A stretch of DNA of 64,000 nt, from positions 620,001-684,000 of the forward strand of contig LSRY02000028.1 of the NCBI GenBank assembly GCA_001643675.2, read 5' to 3'. Of the stretch, positions 11,134 through 23,226 are shown in pieces (the stretch's first letter is position 1; every line of letters begins with the position of its first letter). The position numbers and the translations under genes are program-made. The notes under the pieces were generated by a model. That model was given only the letters and a program-made list of their open reading frames with translations, had not been told where the DNA came from and searched no databases. This DNA comes from Monocercomonoides exilis. Lineage: Eukaryota; Preaxostyla; Oxymonadida; Polymastigidae.

Positions 11134-14100
11134 GAAATGTTCTGATGACTTTGAAGGCATGTGATCAATATGATACGATTGAACATATTAGAACATACAT
11201 TTTGAAAGAATAGCAGAAGCATTTCGGTTCGTGCAGTTCAAATTAAGATGCATATGAAGAATTGTCCACAATTTAAAGATCAGAAGTAACAAATCATCAA
11301 AAATACAAGAAAAGAGAAAAAATGTCAAAAAAACAATTTGAATTGAGTCGTCTGTACAGCAAGGGAGGATGATTATGTTAGTATTTGTTAACTTAGCTAA
11401 TGAAATCGGATTAAATTAATTTTTGGAGATGAATATGTTGAAAAAAAGGAATTAGAGGAAGAGGAAGAGGAAAAAGAAGCAGGAGGAAAAGTTAAATTGG
11501 AAGGTTTAATCTGAACAACTTCTGTTTGAACTACTTGTTGATAATTGCGAAGAATAGCTGAGGAAAAAAGGTGGAGGAATACGAAGAAGATGGATGATGA
11601 ATCATTAGGCGATATAACCTTCTTTACTCCATCTGAACTCAGTTCAGGTGAAATTGCTTTCAAATCTACATTCGATTCTCCTCCTTCTTCTTCTCCTTCT
11701 CCTTCTTCTTCTTCTTCTTCTCCTTCTTCAACAACTTCATTGACGAACTTGAAAATAACCATGTAGATATACACAAATGAAAGAAGAGCACGAAATAGAA
11801 CAAGATTTATCAAATTTCGTTGAAGAAGAAAAAGATAAATGCATAATCACTCCAGAATAGAGAAGCTGGAAAAGGAAAAAATGGATTCACTTCATTGCAG
11901 ATTTAAAGCGACAAAGAATATGAATTATTGAATGGAATGAACAGAACCTCATTCTTCTCGTTAACAAACTTTCTCATCTTGTTCTTTATTTTAACTTCCT
12001 CTTTATTTCTCCCCATGTTTCAAAGCCTTTCATAATTTATCCTTCTCTGCGTTTGCCTGTTCTTATTTGAATTCGCTTGATGCATCATTTGATTACAATT
12101 GAAGAGAAAAGGAAACTTTTAGCTCTAAAGCAGATACGATGACTTTGAAATAGTTGAATAGAATTAAAACCTCCATCTTAACAAGAGGAGGATGAGGAAG
12201 AAGAAATAAAGAGGAAAAATAAAAAGAACAGGAAAATGTTTGAAAACTCTGATCAGATAAAAGGACGTTGAATAAGTTGAAAGCATGTTTGCAGATACAG
12301 GTTGTTGATTTTGCAAAACGTATTCATTTGAAAACATCTGATTGAGGAGAGTGTTAATTCAGATAGCACAAGGCAAATAGATTGGAGACGAACAGGCGGA
12401 ATACGCAGAGCCAAAAGAGAAAGAAATGATGTGTAAATTTATGAAGCACATGAATCGAAAACAGCTGCAGCAATTGACCTTCAATTCACGATTTAAGAAT
12501 AACTGCAAATCTGTTAAAGCACAAATGTGTTTCATGATTCCTTTCTTCTTTTTCTTCGCAATTATTGTATCATCGCCTTTTTTCCCAACCAAATGTTTTA
12601 ATAACTATTCTTTCAATCATCTCTGGAGCTAATTTTCCGAATGGCATAATGAAATCTTCTTCTTCAATAATCTTTTAATGGATTTATCAGGAGTTTTAAT
12701 CTAACTTTCAGAGAAGTATTTTTTTAGTGAAAATTTCGAAAATCAGTTGAAAACAGACTTGTCAAATGGAAGTGTAATAAAGCATTCGAAATCTATCGAA
12801 AAAGCATACACAAAAGGAGCAAATATAAAGAGGAAGAGAAAATGGCGGAAAGAAGTGGATTTTGAATACTTCATTTGGAGTTTGTTTCATAATTAGAGGT
12901 TTTACAAGAATTCAACAACAAGTTTTTAATTGAACGGTTTTGAAGCTTTAAAATCTGTTTCATTTCGAACTTGATCATCAGATGCTTCAAAAATTTCAAA
13001 AGTTCAATTGTTTTTTTTTAAATCCTAAAGCACGTCATTCTTCGATCAGCTCCACCACTGGATTCCAACACACACAAACACATAAGAACAAGCAGGTTTT
13101 CTGAAGATGATGTGATGAACGAACTTTCGCAATCTTCATCCACGGCATTGGGTGATTTAAGTTTCATGATTGGTGGAGGGATAGCCAGAGGTCTGGTAAG
13201 GAGAGGGATATTTGGATTATCAGAACTGGAGTTGTGAACCGAATGGAACATCAGCACGTTGCACATTCAGTCCAATTGCAAATTAATATAAATCAGAATT
13301 CTCATGGAGTTTGAATGAAAAGAAAATGAATGTGGAGAAAAAGAAAAAGAAAATTAAAATAAGGTTATCAATTTTCATTTTTCTTTCTTTCTTTTTTCTT
13401 CTTCATCTTCTTTTTTTTTTATTTGGGGGAAAATCTGAACATTCAAGCTTTTTTTGCAGAAAGAACAAAAAAATTGTTTCGCTCATTACTTAACTTGACT
13501 TTCTCAGATTTCAGAATTTATTGGATTCCCATACCTGTAAACTGGTATCATTGAAACTTTAACACAATGTTTTGTGACATCACAAATATTACAAAAAGTG
13601 AGAAAATTTTTCTCAGATTTTTTGATCAAAAAAGTTAATAAAAAGCGCATAATTATTCAATGAAAAAGCATGAAGTTACATATTTTCCCCCATTTTTAGT
13701 TTAGTCTAGTTTTGTTTTGTTTTGTTTTAGAATTTAAAAATGAAGCATTCACAAAATATTTCAGTATCAACAATCCAGAAGTTTATTGATTATTTATTAT
13801 ATTGTGAATTGAGAAAATATAAAAATCACATTTTTGATCAGCAAATTTCAATGCATTTCCTCAGGCGATCATGGAATAATTAGATTGATTTTTGTGTGTG
13901 AGAAAATATTTGTTCCCAACTACTTGAAATGATTATGATTCAATGAAACTTGCAATTTATTCTTAATATCCGTCTTTTTCTATTTGATAAAAAAAATTCA
14001 TTTTTGAAGGCTTATTTAACGCTTTGTCAATTTGATCGACTTGTATTCCTTTCAATCTCCAATTAACGTTCATAAAAAATTCCAAATATTCATGTCACAT

Positions 14101-14181
14101 TGAAATGCAATGCAGTTTGTTGTTACTAATCCAAAACAACAAAATAAGTTCGGTTTATCAGCAAGGCATTAACTAACATGT
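11134..14181. other. Spacer with eroded, coding-like stretches
   Basis: GC content and codon-like texture rise between about 11.4 and 13.3 kb, with many short frames and no intact gene. One plus-strand frame (11545-11766) encodes a Pro/Ser-rich tract from a CTT/CCT microsatellite at 11680-11735. A minus-strand frame (13018-13266) has protein-like composition but is unrecognised. I read this as an old, decayed coding region. Confidence 0.35.
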
Positions 14182-14904
14182 GGGTATTTTTTTTTGAAAA
14201 GTTACAAAATATTAATTGATCTGAAAATCAGATCACAAATGATCAGAAAATGTTGATCATTCCGTTACCATTATATATTGCTGAATGTTATTCTATTGAG
14301 TTTTGTCACCCTATCCACAAATATTTTTAAAAATTGTCCATACATCATAAATATTTTAAACTTTTTTTATAACTTTCACTTTTAATTTATATTATTTTCG
14401 TGTTGCTTGAATCTACGAATTGATATGTTTCTATTTCTTGATTTTTGTTTCATTATCGATATTTTTCGTACAAAAATCTTTTGAATTTTGTTTTATTTTA
14501 AAATGCACTTCTTTGTTCAAAAACAAATAATGAAAAAGGAACTTTTTTGAAATTTTTTTCTCGATATTTTTGATAGCAGAAATATTCTTATTTCATGTGC
14601 ATAGCATTCGAATCACATTCAAAAATACGTGTTCAAAAGAAAAAGATACATTTATTGAATGGAAAAAAATGAAATAAACACTCAATTTATTATTCGATAA
14701 GCCCTAAAATAGCAAACTAGAGAAAGTACAAGTTTATCATTTTGAAGAACAAGTCATGAATCAAAACCCTTGTTGTTTTGATATTAATCTTTCTTATTTT
14801 CGTATGTTATTCATTTCATTTTGAATTCTTTGCATGAAGATATCCAGTTTTGTGCTTCTCAATCACTTGAAAAAAGATAAGTATTTCTGACTGATCAAAA
14901 TTTC

Positions 14905-16950
14905 TTGTCATATGAAGACATCGTCTTTGTGCAGCTGTTGGAGTTTCCAGTAGGCGTGGTGGGGTATCTGAAAAATCTTCTTGTTACAGGAGTAGCGCAG
15001 CAGTCCTCTTATCCATCAAGGCCTTTGTCTTTGTCATCTTTATCTTTCATTCCGATGAGTAGAAAAGAAGAGAAGAAGGTTGGAGTGCTTAAGCCCATCA
15101 TCTTCATTTGCATCGACAGTTGATCCTTCGGAGGCATCGGCGGTAACTGCGTTTAATACTTCATCAGCAGTGATGGATAACATCGAGAGGCGGCTGCTGA
15201 TAGTGACGCGAGAAGAGCTGAAACGTTTGTTCGGCACATGTCGCTATCGCTGAAGATGCTGTGTGAATATGCAGTCACGTAGCTTTCTGTGTGGTTCGTG
15301 TGTATTTTGAACAAACACAATGATAAGTTTTCGGAGATGATTTCAGTTTTGTTTGTGGAGCCGCTTTCTTCACAAGCAGTATCGTCTGGAAAGAAGATGT
15401 GGAGCAAACATATCTTAATGGTGATGGATCTGAATGCATTCCTGTTGATACACTTTCTATTTGATCCGTTACTGCTACCGCCCGCTATAGCGCGGCTGGT
15501 GTAGCGATTGCCGCAGTCGAGGCGTGTGGTGACGAAGTTGGAAGGCGAAGTGATGAGGTGGATGGTTGTTCTATGAAGGACAGAGGAGAGAGCGGAGAAG
15601 GTGCCGGAAGTGGCGTTGTTGAGAAATGATGATGTGGTTCTTTCTCTGGATGTACTCGATGAACGATAAGGGGTGAAGGAGCAGGAGAAGAAGGAGGAGG
15701 AGACGGAAGGAGAGACAGAGAAGAAACTTCAGGAGTTCAACATGCTGCTGCAGAAGATCCGGGACGAAGAGCGGATGTCAAATCCTACGAGCGTACTGGA
15801 GGAGCAGCTGCAGGAGAAGAACAAGATGGAGAAGGAAACGAAGATGCTGATGGTACTGTTGAAAATGCAGGAGAAGACGATAAGATAGCAGTAGGTGCCA
15901 TTCAAGGAAGTGATTGAGTAACAGTGGATGGCGCTTGCGCAAAAGAAGCAGGAGCAGAAGAAAATGAATGCATCATATGAAGAGACAGTGGAGTGGCTGG
16001 TTGATTAGGTGAAGGGAAGGCGGAGCAGAGGAAAAAGTGGTTGGAGAGGGAACTTTTCTGGCGGAGTCGACAGCGATGGAGCGGCTGATGAGCGCAGTGT
16101 CTGAGATGCAGTGGTGGGTTGCGTACGAAACGGCGTATGTGCTTCGGTTGCCACCAAAGTGGAGGTCATCAGTTCCGATGCAGATGCCGTTGATGTTGCT
16201 GAAGACAGGACTTAAACAGAAGCTGGCGTGGACTCTGTCGAAGATCCAGGGAATATACAGAGATTAGATATTGGTAGATTTGAGCGAATACGGCGCTTGG
16301 TGGGAAAGTGTGGTGCTTCAAAGGCAGGTCCATGTGGACTTTATTCAAATATGACTGGGGGAGAAGTTCTCGGAGAAATTGAAGAAAGAGGTGGTGCGGT
16401 TGGCAAGAATGTTTGGGGAAGAGCTGTTTCGGAAGGACTTTGCAGGGAAGTGGCTATTTGGTGAATTTGTGCAGAGGGAGTAAACTGGAGGTGAATTGGA
16501 GTTTTCCTGACAACTGAATTGCGTTAGAAGAGGTATCATAGAAGAGATTAAAATGTCTTTTGGTTGTTTGAGGAGATACAGCAGGAGAAAATGGAGGCTG
16601 AAGCGTTTGCGTTTCTGTGGTTTCTGCCGAACAACTTCCGAGCAGAAGCAGCTTTTGGATGTTTGTGATGAAGCTGATCTGCGAAATCCTCATCTGCAGT
16701 CTTTGAACAATGAGATTGTGAAGACAACGAGATGCGCTGAACAACTTAAAGCGTGAGCTTTATACAGTATCAAAGGTGGCATTGGAATGGATTGGGCTGA
16801 AGCTACCAGTGGAGAATATACAGTCGGTATTGGAGAAGAAAGAGGTGCGGTTGGAGTCGTCCCAGATGGTGCGGCTGATGCGATGACTGTTGTGGATGAA
16901 GCTGTGGAGGAACGACCAAAAAAAGGCGATTTGCTTTGATGATCCTTTGG
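14905..16950 (+). pseudogene. Eroded coiled-coil protein gene, plus-strand copy
   Basis: Short frames in succession match, in order, the minus-strand copy at 18.0-20.3 kb. These are MDLNAFLLIHFLFDP (near 15425-15470), FNMLLQKIRDEERM (near 15735-15780), EEQLQEKNKMEKE, MVLLKMQEKTI and EQKKMNASYEETVEW (near 15952-15998). A helical segment containing LKTGLKQKLAWTLSKIQGIY (near 16195-16260) follows. The frames are broken by TAG at about 15886 and 15892, TAA near 15929, TAG near 16003 and several shifts. The intact protein would have had a long coiled coil. No family was recognised and no function can be assigned. Confidence 0.55.
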
Positions 16951-17990
16951 GGGATGGGCAGTGATTGGCGCAGTTTCTACAGACGGTGGTGTAGCTGAAA
17001 GAATTAATAGCGAAGCATGTAAATATTCTTCATTGGCATTGACATTTTCGTTTTCATGTTCTTCTTCAAATTATTTTTTCTCTTCCTTCTTCTCCTCTTT
17101 CTCTTTTTTCTCTTCCATTCTTTTCTTATCTATTTTAATACTCTCAATTTTTCTTCTAAACTTGATTTTGTTTCATCTATTAACCTCATTCTACTTTCAG
17201 ATCATGTTTCTTTTCACATTCATAATTTTTAAAAACATTCTTTGAAAGAAACAAATATGTAATCAACATTGAGAATGTTTTGTCTTCTTTTTGCTTATTT
17301 CTGAGTGAATAATAGAAAATAAGAAGGTAACGGAGGAGGATAAGAAGGAAGAGGAAGATGATGATTCTTGACAATATATTGACTCCTCCTCTCTCCCTCT
17401 GCCGTTCCATAGCCTTGTGGAGCAGCTCCACATGCAGCCAATCACACAGCGGCAGCCCAAAACAGATCGCCTTTTCCACCTCGTTCTTTACAGCTGCAGT
17501 TCCACCAACTCCACAACCAACCCATCCATCCACAACCGTGCCCGCTGCCCTTCTGTCTTCCACATAGCCCACTGCGTTGACTCCATCTGCCGTTTCTGAA
17601 CCACCTCCACCCCCGCCCCTGCCCTTGCCCCTGTGGATATCACCGAAATCACCAGCCCCTGGCCATTCAGAGCCATCTTTAGCAGGGCAAAATGCGGACT
17701 AACTGTCATCTTAACCGTACTTTTCTCAGATGGACACAGATATGTTCAAATCTCGGAGGAATTAAATATTTCCTGATGTTTCAGGAACAGCGTGAAGATG
17801 TAATTGATATGACACGCCTATTGTAACGATGTAAATGATGGCAAACAGCATCCAGACAGCAAGTATACATCCCGAAAGATCCACAGAAACAGCGCGTTCG
17901 GTATCTGCGGAATGCACTCTCACAAAAGAGACTCTTGCCTCGAATACGTGATCCCTCACCAAGCTTCGTGTGATGATGATGATGAAAAGT
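16951..17990. other. Middle segment between the two eroded coiled-coil gene copies
   Basis: This is a mixture of T-rich pyrimidine tracts (17040-17170) and GC-richer frames (17358-17700), none intact. Minus-strand frames at 17488-17709 and 17762-17993 could be C-terminal remnants of the minus-strand copy. Nothing was identified. Confidence 0.3.
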
Positions 17991-17999
17991 CAATGAATC

Positions 18000-20290
18000 G
18001 CATCAACGAATCTCATCGTGCAGCGCCATAATCGCGTCCTTTTTTCATCTTTTCTTCTGCTCAGGTGTTATTTAACAGACACCCCAGAAACACAGACGAG
18101 TCTGCCTCCCCAATCTTTTTCTGCAGCCACTCAAACTCCCAAAAAAACGTCTTGATAATTTTGTCCGAAGCTTCTGTGACCGCTGTATTGATTTCCTTCC
18201 AAAACATCCTGTCCAAAGTCATTAGGAACATCTAGCTCTCTTCTGCAAGTGGCTTCAACTGAAAACCTTCAAATAGCACTTTGCAGTTGTCATGAAAACC
18301 ACAACTTGTCTCCTTTGCACTCCTCCCGCTCAAACTTCTTTAACAACAACACATCAGCAAAGTCTTTTAGAAACAGCTCCACAACGAAGATCATCTTTAA
18401 TTGTGCGGCCTCGCTCTTCTTCTGCGCTGCGTGCTTTACCCTCAGCCACATGAACACAAAATACCCAAACTGCTGCCTCGGAACCACCGCTTCCGCTAAC
18501 ACAGCGATACCCTCTTCCAAGTCTGTTGCAATCTTGTCTCCGAATATCCCCAAAATCTTCGTCAGCTTCAACACTAGCGACGACTTCAGCCCAATTTTCA
18601 GCGGCTTCAACAAACGCTTCATCTGCACAGACGAATGCAAAGTGATCGGTATCCAAAGCTCATGCGCCGTTTCGTGGTCAACTTGCCTAAGTGACCAAGA
18701 AACCGTTCTCATCTGATGCTCTATCGTCTCTTCATACAACTCCTTCTTTTTCTTCTGCTCCAACTTCTATTACACAAGCTCCGTCTGCAGCTCTCATTCA
18801 TCTATTGCACAGCGCCTTCTGCATGTGTATCGTCTTTTCCTGCACTTTCGACAGCACCATTCTTTTCGATCTTTCGCTTATCCCACATCTCGTTCCCTAA
18901 CTTCCATCTCAGTCGAAACTCTTTCCACCCACCGTTGTCTTCTTCCCACAACACTCATCCCGCTCCCCACTTTCACAACAACTCCCTTCCCGCTCGGGTC
19001 TGGCCCAACCATTACAGCGTTGCAATCCCCGATGCTTGCTGCAAGCTTCTCATTTGAGTTTTTACGAAACCCAGAAGGTAGAATCAACAAAGAAGAAAAC
19101 GGAATCATCACTCTTTCTGCCGGGGCATTCAAAGAAGAAGGTGTGGCAAGCGATACCCCTGCCCCTGACACTGCCCCCTCGCTGCACTCACTCGCCACTC
19201 TGCCATGCTGAGAATGCAGCTTCTTCTCCTTCTCAATCCCCACATCAATCAGCTCCACCTTCTCATTCATCGCCACCAGCTGCTGCAGCTCCTTCACTTC
19301 TGCGATGTGCTTCTCGCTCATCTGCAGAATCTTCCTCTCCCGCATCCGGATGATCTTGTCATTCTCCTGCAGCTGCTCCACAAGCCCGCTCATCCGCTTT
19401 GAGATCCGCTCGTCGTCACGGATCTTCTGCAGCAGCATGACGAACTCCGAATACCGCTTCTTCATCTCCTGCTTCGCATCCTCGTGCTGCTCCTTCAGCT
19501 CCCAGATCTACCGCCCCAGCCCCTCCTTCTCCCCAGCCAGCTCCGCCACCTGCGCCTCGAACTTCCTGCCAGTCTTGCAAAGCGTCTACACAGCATTCGC
19601 TTTTGTCCTCTGCAGGTCTTCCTACTTGTTCTTCAGCTCTTCCCCTATTCACACACTGCAACCTCTCGCCTAATCACATTATCGTCCAGCTTCACCACCA
19701 AATATTTCAGCTGAAAAGATAACGATTCCTGCCACGACGGGTCAAACAGATCGTAGATCGACGGGAACGCATTCACATCTGCCGCTGCAAAGATCTGCTT
19801 GCTCCCCGACTTCGTGCCCACCGACGCTGCAAACGACGGAAACAGCGGTGCCACCAGCGGAACCGAAAGCACCACAGAAAGCGCCACATCGCACTCACAC
19901 CCAACACCCCCATACAGCACATCCAGCTGCGCCACAATATATCCCCATAGCGTCTGTTGCTCCCTCAGTAACGACTATTGTGATTATCATACACCCCAGC
20001 CACCTCTTGATGAAGTCCATTGCTGCTGCCGACGTGGATTTCGCTTCAACCGCAGAGGTGTCCGAACGGCCAATTTCACTCGCTGATGATGAAAATGAAG
20101 ATGGCTTATCATCTCCTGTCGCCTTCTTCTCTTCGCTTCTTCGCTTCCGGAATGGCGAAGTTGATCTACGCGCTGCTCCAGTTGAAGAAGACGAAGAAGA
20201 CGAAGGCGCTGAGCGAAGAGACGGCTGCTTCGCTTCCAACGCTACAAGAAGTTTGATGAGACATTTCCCATCATGTCATCAGGCAGCTCC
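18000..20290 (-). pseudogene. Eroded coiled-coil protein gene, minus-strand copy
   Basis: The reading order from 20.24 kb downward starts with a Ser/Arg-rich segment, then FAAADVNAFPSIYDLFDPSW (near 19780). The coiled coil follows: EAQVAELAGEKEGLGR, QEMKKRYSEFVMLLQKIRDD (near 19465-19415) and VAMNEKVELIDVG. After these come PSGFRKNSNEKLAASIGD and, at 18.76-18.29 kb, KKKKELYEETIEHQMRTVSW with a helical region. Three in-frame TAG codons (19622-19624, 19586-19588, 19508-19510) interrupt an otherwise coherent coiled coil at positions where Gln would fit, which suggests CAG to TAG decay. A frameshift lies near 19665. No family was recognised. Confidence 0.55.
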
Positions 20291-20299
20291 ACCTGTGAC

Positions 20300-20901
20300 A
20301 CAAACACAACATTTTCATTTTTTTCTGAATGGTCAAACAGCAACAAAAGCATACAGTTCTCGATCCATGGGAAAAGGATAAAACAAGGTTTTTTCAAAAG
20401 TAGAGTTGAAATTTGAAGATATAGATGAGCAAAAAAGCAAATGAGCAATTGGCATCTATTAAAGATATGATTCATGATTTGATTCAAGATTTGATATACC
20501 ATTTCTTTTTTGAATTTTTATAAAAGGACATTTGATATCAGAAATTTTATGTTATTTTTTATTTATTTGTTATAACATTAAAAACTGTTCAAAATTAACA
20601 ACCTTTTGTATTTCTTTTAATAACAACAAGGATTGTTTCGATGAAATTTTCCTGTTTAATAATTTCTTTTCAAAGTACTCAAATAAAATCAAGTTAAAAT
20701 CTATCTGTTTTTCAACATAGGAATATATTCAAAAAGAATTTTCCTCACAAAAATATTAAACATTAAAACGAACTGTTGAAATGAAAACAAAGAAATATAA
20801 ATAAATATTTCTGTGACTTCAAAAAACAAGAAAAAAACATTTAAATAATAAAAGTGTAACAATAGAAAAATGGGTATTTGAAATTTATATTAAAAAAACG
20901 C
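20300..20901. other. AT-rich flank inside the right end of the 6.86-kb element
   Basis: No gene or structured repeat was seen between the end of the eroded gene and the right terminal inverted repeat. Confidence 0.35.
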
Positions 20902-21049
20902 AATATTTGTGGATAGGGTGACAAAACTCAATAGAATAACATTCAGCAATATATAATGGTAACGGAATGATCAACATTTTCTGATCATTTGTGATCTGAT
21001 TTTCAGATCAATTAATATTTTGTGACTTTTCAAAAAAAAATACCCATGT

Positions 21050-21821
21050 GTTCGGTTTTAGCGGACTCTTCTCATCTGTTAAATGTTGTAATAACAGATT
21101 TCTATGAAATGATTAATGACCTTATTATATAACTTTATCATACTATGAGTGAATCCAGAATATTCTAAATACCACAAACTGTGAATAAGAAATTTAAAAC
21201 AAAAACGCTCAAAACCTTTGTATTCTTGTTATCTCTTCATTCGTTTCATTTTCTTATTCAAATGATAGATTCATCATCTTTTTCACTTTTATCAACAACT
21301 CAAACATTCTCTTTCTGCCCTTCTTTCAAATTTCGAAATTTTCTCTTTCATATTTTATATTTCACTAAAGAAATCAATTTATTGAAAAAAATGATATTAT
21401 TCTTCTTTCTTTTCAATAAACTCTTCTGTATTCAATACAAAGAAAAGCAAATGAATTGGACAAACCAATTATTGCATTTTTAACAAGAAATCCTTGCTGA
21501 ATCCAAATGCTCAATGTCAATTTCGCTTTTCGCATCCTCAGCAACCACAAAAATTATGGTTTCTTTTTATCGTTCAAATGAATGACTTGAAGAAAAATAT
21601 TTTCTGAAATACAATATCTAGAAAAATATTTGATATATATCATGTTTGATCAAAGCATAAAATAAAAGATAAAAAAAAATTAAAAACATCAAAATGAATA
21701 GGAAATGAAAAGAAAATACCAAAAACAACACATTGAATTCGATTAAAATTGAAAAACATTGTTGATTTGTTGCAAAATTCAAGGACCGAAAAATTGTATT
21801 ATTTCAAAAATAACTACCCAT
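21050..21821. other. AT-rich spacer
   Basis: A 100-codon plus-strand frame (21181-21483) is Phe/Leu/Ser-rich and probably fortuitous. Nothing else was seen. Confidence 0.35.
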
Positions 21822-22436
21822 TTATTAAAATTTGTTCAATTCTTTCAATGTTAAATTTTCGTACTCGATCTACAATAAAATTTCTTGTGCATTTTCTCAA
21901 CGCATTATGTTTGTTGGAGTTTTATTTCAAAATTCTTTATTCTCACAATAATATACGATACATTTGTTAAGTCATTTTTTGAGTTTTATTTTTTAATTTG
22001 TATGATTAAAATAGGTTTTTTTATCTTCAAACAATAAATAAATTATAATTTTTTGAATCACGATAATATTCAAAAATATAAGTTAAACATTATCATTTTT
22101 TCTATTTATTTAAATTATCAATATTATAAACTGTATTTCTTTGAAGAGAAATTCATTAACATGAGGAAAAAACAGTACATGTTGATTGAACAAAAGAATT
22201 TAATATTTTCTTATGTAATGAAATAGTACAAACAAATAAAAAAAGAATTATCAAAGATTATACTAAAAAAATGCTCTAAAATTGATTAAACAAATGCATC
22301 GTATATTTCTTTGAAAATAAAGAATTTTGAAATAAAACATTAACAAACATAATGTATTGAGAAAATGCACAAGAAATTTTATAGTAGATCGAGTACGATA
22401 ATTGAACATAGAAAGAATTGAACAAATTATAATAAA
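21822..22436. repeat. Inverted repeat with ~155-bp arms
   Basis: Segment 21822-21975 is an inverted, diverged copy of about 22275-22436 around a 300-bp AT-rich spacer. Both arms contain TACTCGATCTACAATAAAAT or a close variant, and TTTCTTGTGCATTTTCTCAA. The right arm ends where the right ~795-bp repeat begins (22434), so this may be a separate foldback element or the subterminal part of the larger unit. Confidence 0.7.
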
Positions 22437-23226
22437 TAATATCAACATAAATAATAGCTGAATATGTATTTATTTGAATCAAAATATTAACTAAAGTCAT
22501 TAGTATAAATAACATATAAACAAAGTTTGTCTTATCATTGAACAAATTAAATACCAACAAACTTTAAAAAAATATATATTAAACACTGCAGTTATAGCCC
22601 CGTTTTTGAAGCTTTTAAAAGTGATGCATAACAAACAATAATAGAATAATTTTCATTCCAATAATAACAGACTGTAATCTTTACTTTTGGAACGTCTGCT
22701 ACGAAAAAAAGCATGCTTGAGACAAAACAGGTATCTGGCAGACGTATTCATAAAATTATAGTTGTAAATTAAAAGAAAGATAAATTGCTATTAAAGGCTT
22801 CTTGAAATATTTAAAGCAAACCTCTCTCGCAAGTTGTGGTTGAGCTTGCCAATAACTTTTCACATTCTTATGACAAAATAATTTTTTCACATTTGATCAT
22901 AACCATGTGAATCACAAATATTTTTTAACACATATTAATTTTTCATTCACAAATATAAAACAAATCGTGATGTGATATTTTATTTTTATTGTTATCTTGT
23001 TTACAATATTTATTTTTGGATAATTGATGAATTAAACAATTTTTATGAATACGAATGTATTAGCGTTTTTGATAAAAAAATATAAATAAATAATAATAAG
23101 CATAGTCAAATTTTGAATGAGAGCTCTTCGTTCTTTGTTTGCAATAAGTTATTATTTTTTTCAAATTACACAAATATTTGCCAGTTCCGGGTTTGGCACC
23201 AGGTTCCGAGTTTGGCACCAATGGTA
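22434..23226 (-). repeat. ~795-bp inverted repeat, right copy
   Basis: This is the reverse complement of 4376-5172 with very high identity, including the two tandem TTGGTGCCAAAC-type units at the outer end (23169-23219). The near-identity suggests both copies arose together or recently. A short frame at the outer end is conserved in both copies only because the DNA is. Confidence 0.85.

Larger units (their letters stand above)
14182..21045. mobile_element. 6.86-kb element with 144-bp terminal inverted repeats
   Basis: Arms 14182-14325 and 20902-21045 are inverted copies differing at about one position. Both start GGGTATTTTTTTTTGAAAAG. The flanks are ATGT on each side (14178-14181 and 21046-21049), a 4-bp target duplication. 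The interior is markedly GC-richer than the surroundings from about 14.9 to 20.3 kb and holds two eroded copies of one gene facing each other. No transposase was recognised inside, so the unit may be a non-autonomous carrier related to the 240-bp MITE. Confidence 0.8.

Noticed and set aside
21181-21483. Plus-strand 100-codon frame as a gene
   Set aside because: Composition is dominated by Phe, Leu, Lys and Ser as expected from AT-rich DNA, with no motif or splice context.
4376-23226. Maverick/Polinton virus-like transposon
   Set aside because: The overall size and long inverted ends fit, but no polymerase B, packaging ATPase, capsid or retroviral-type integrase was recognised in the interval.
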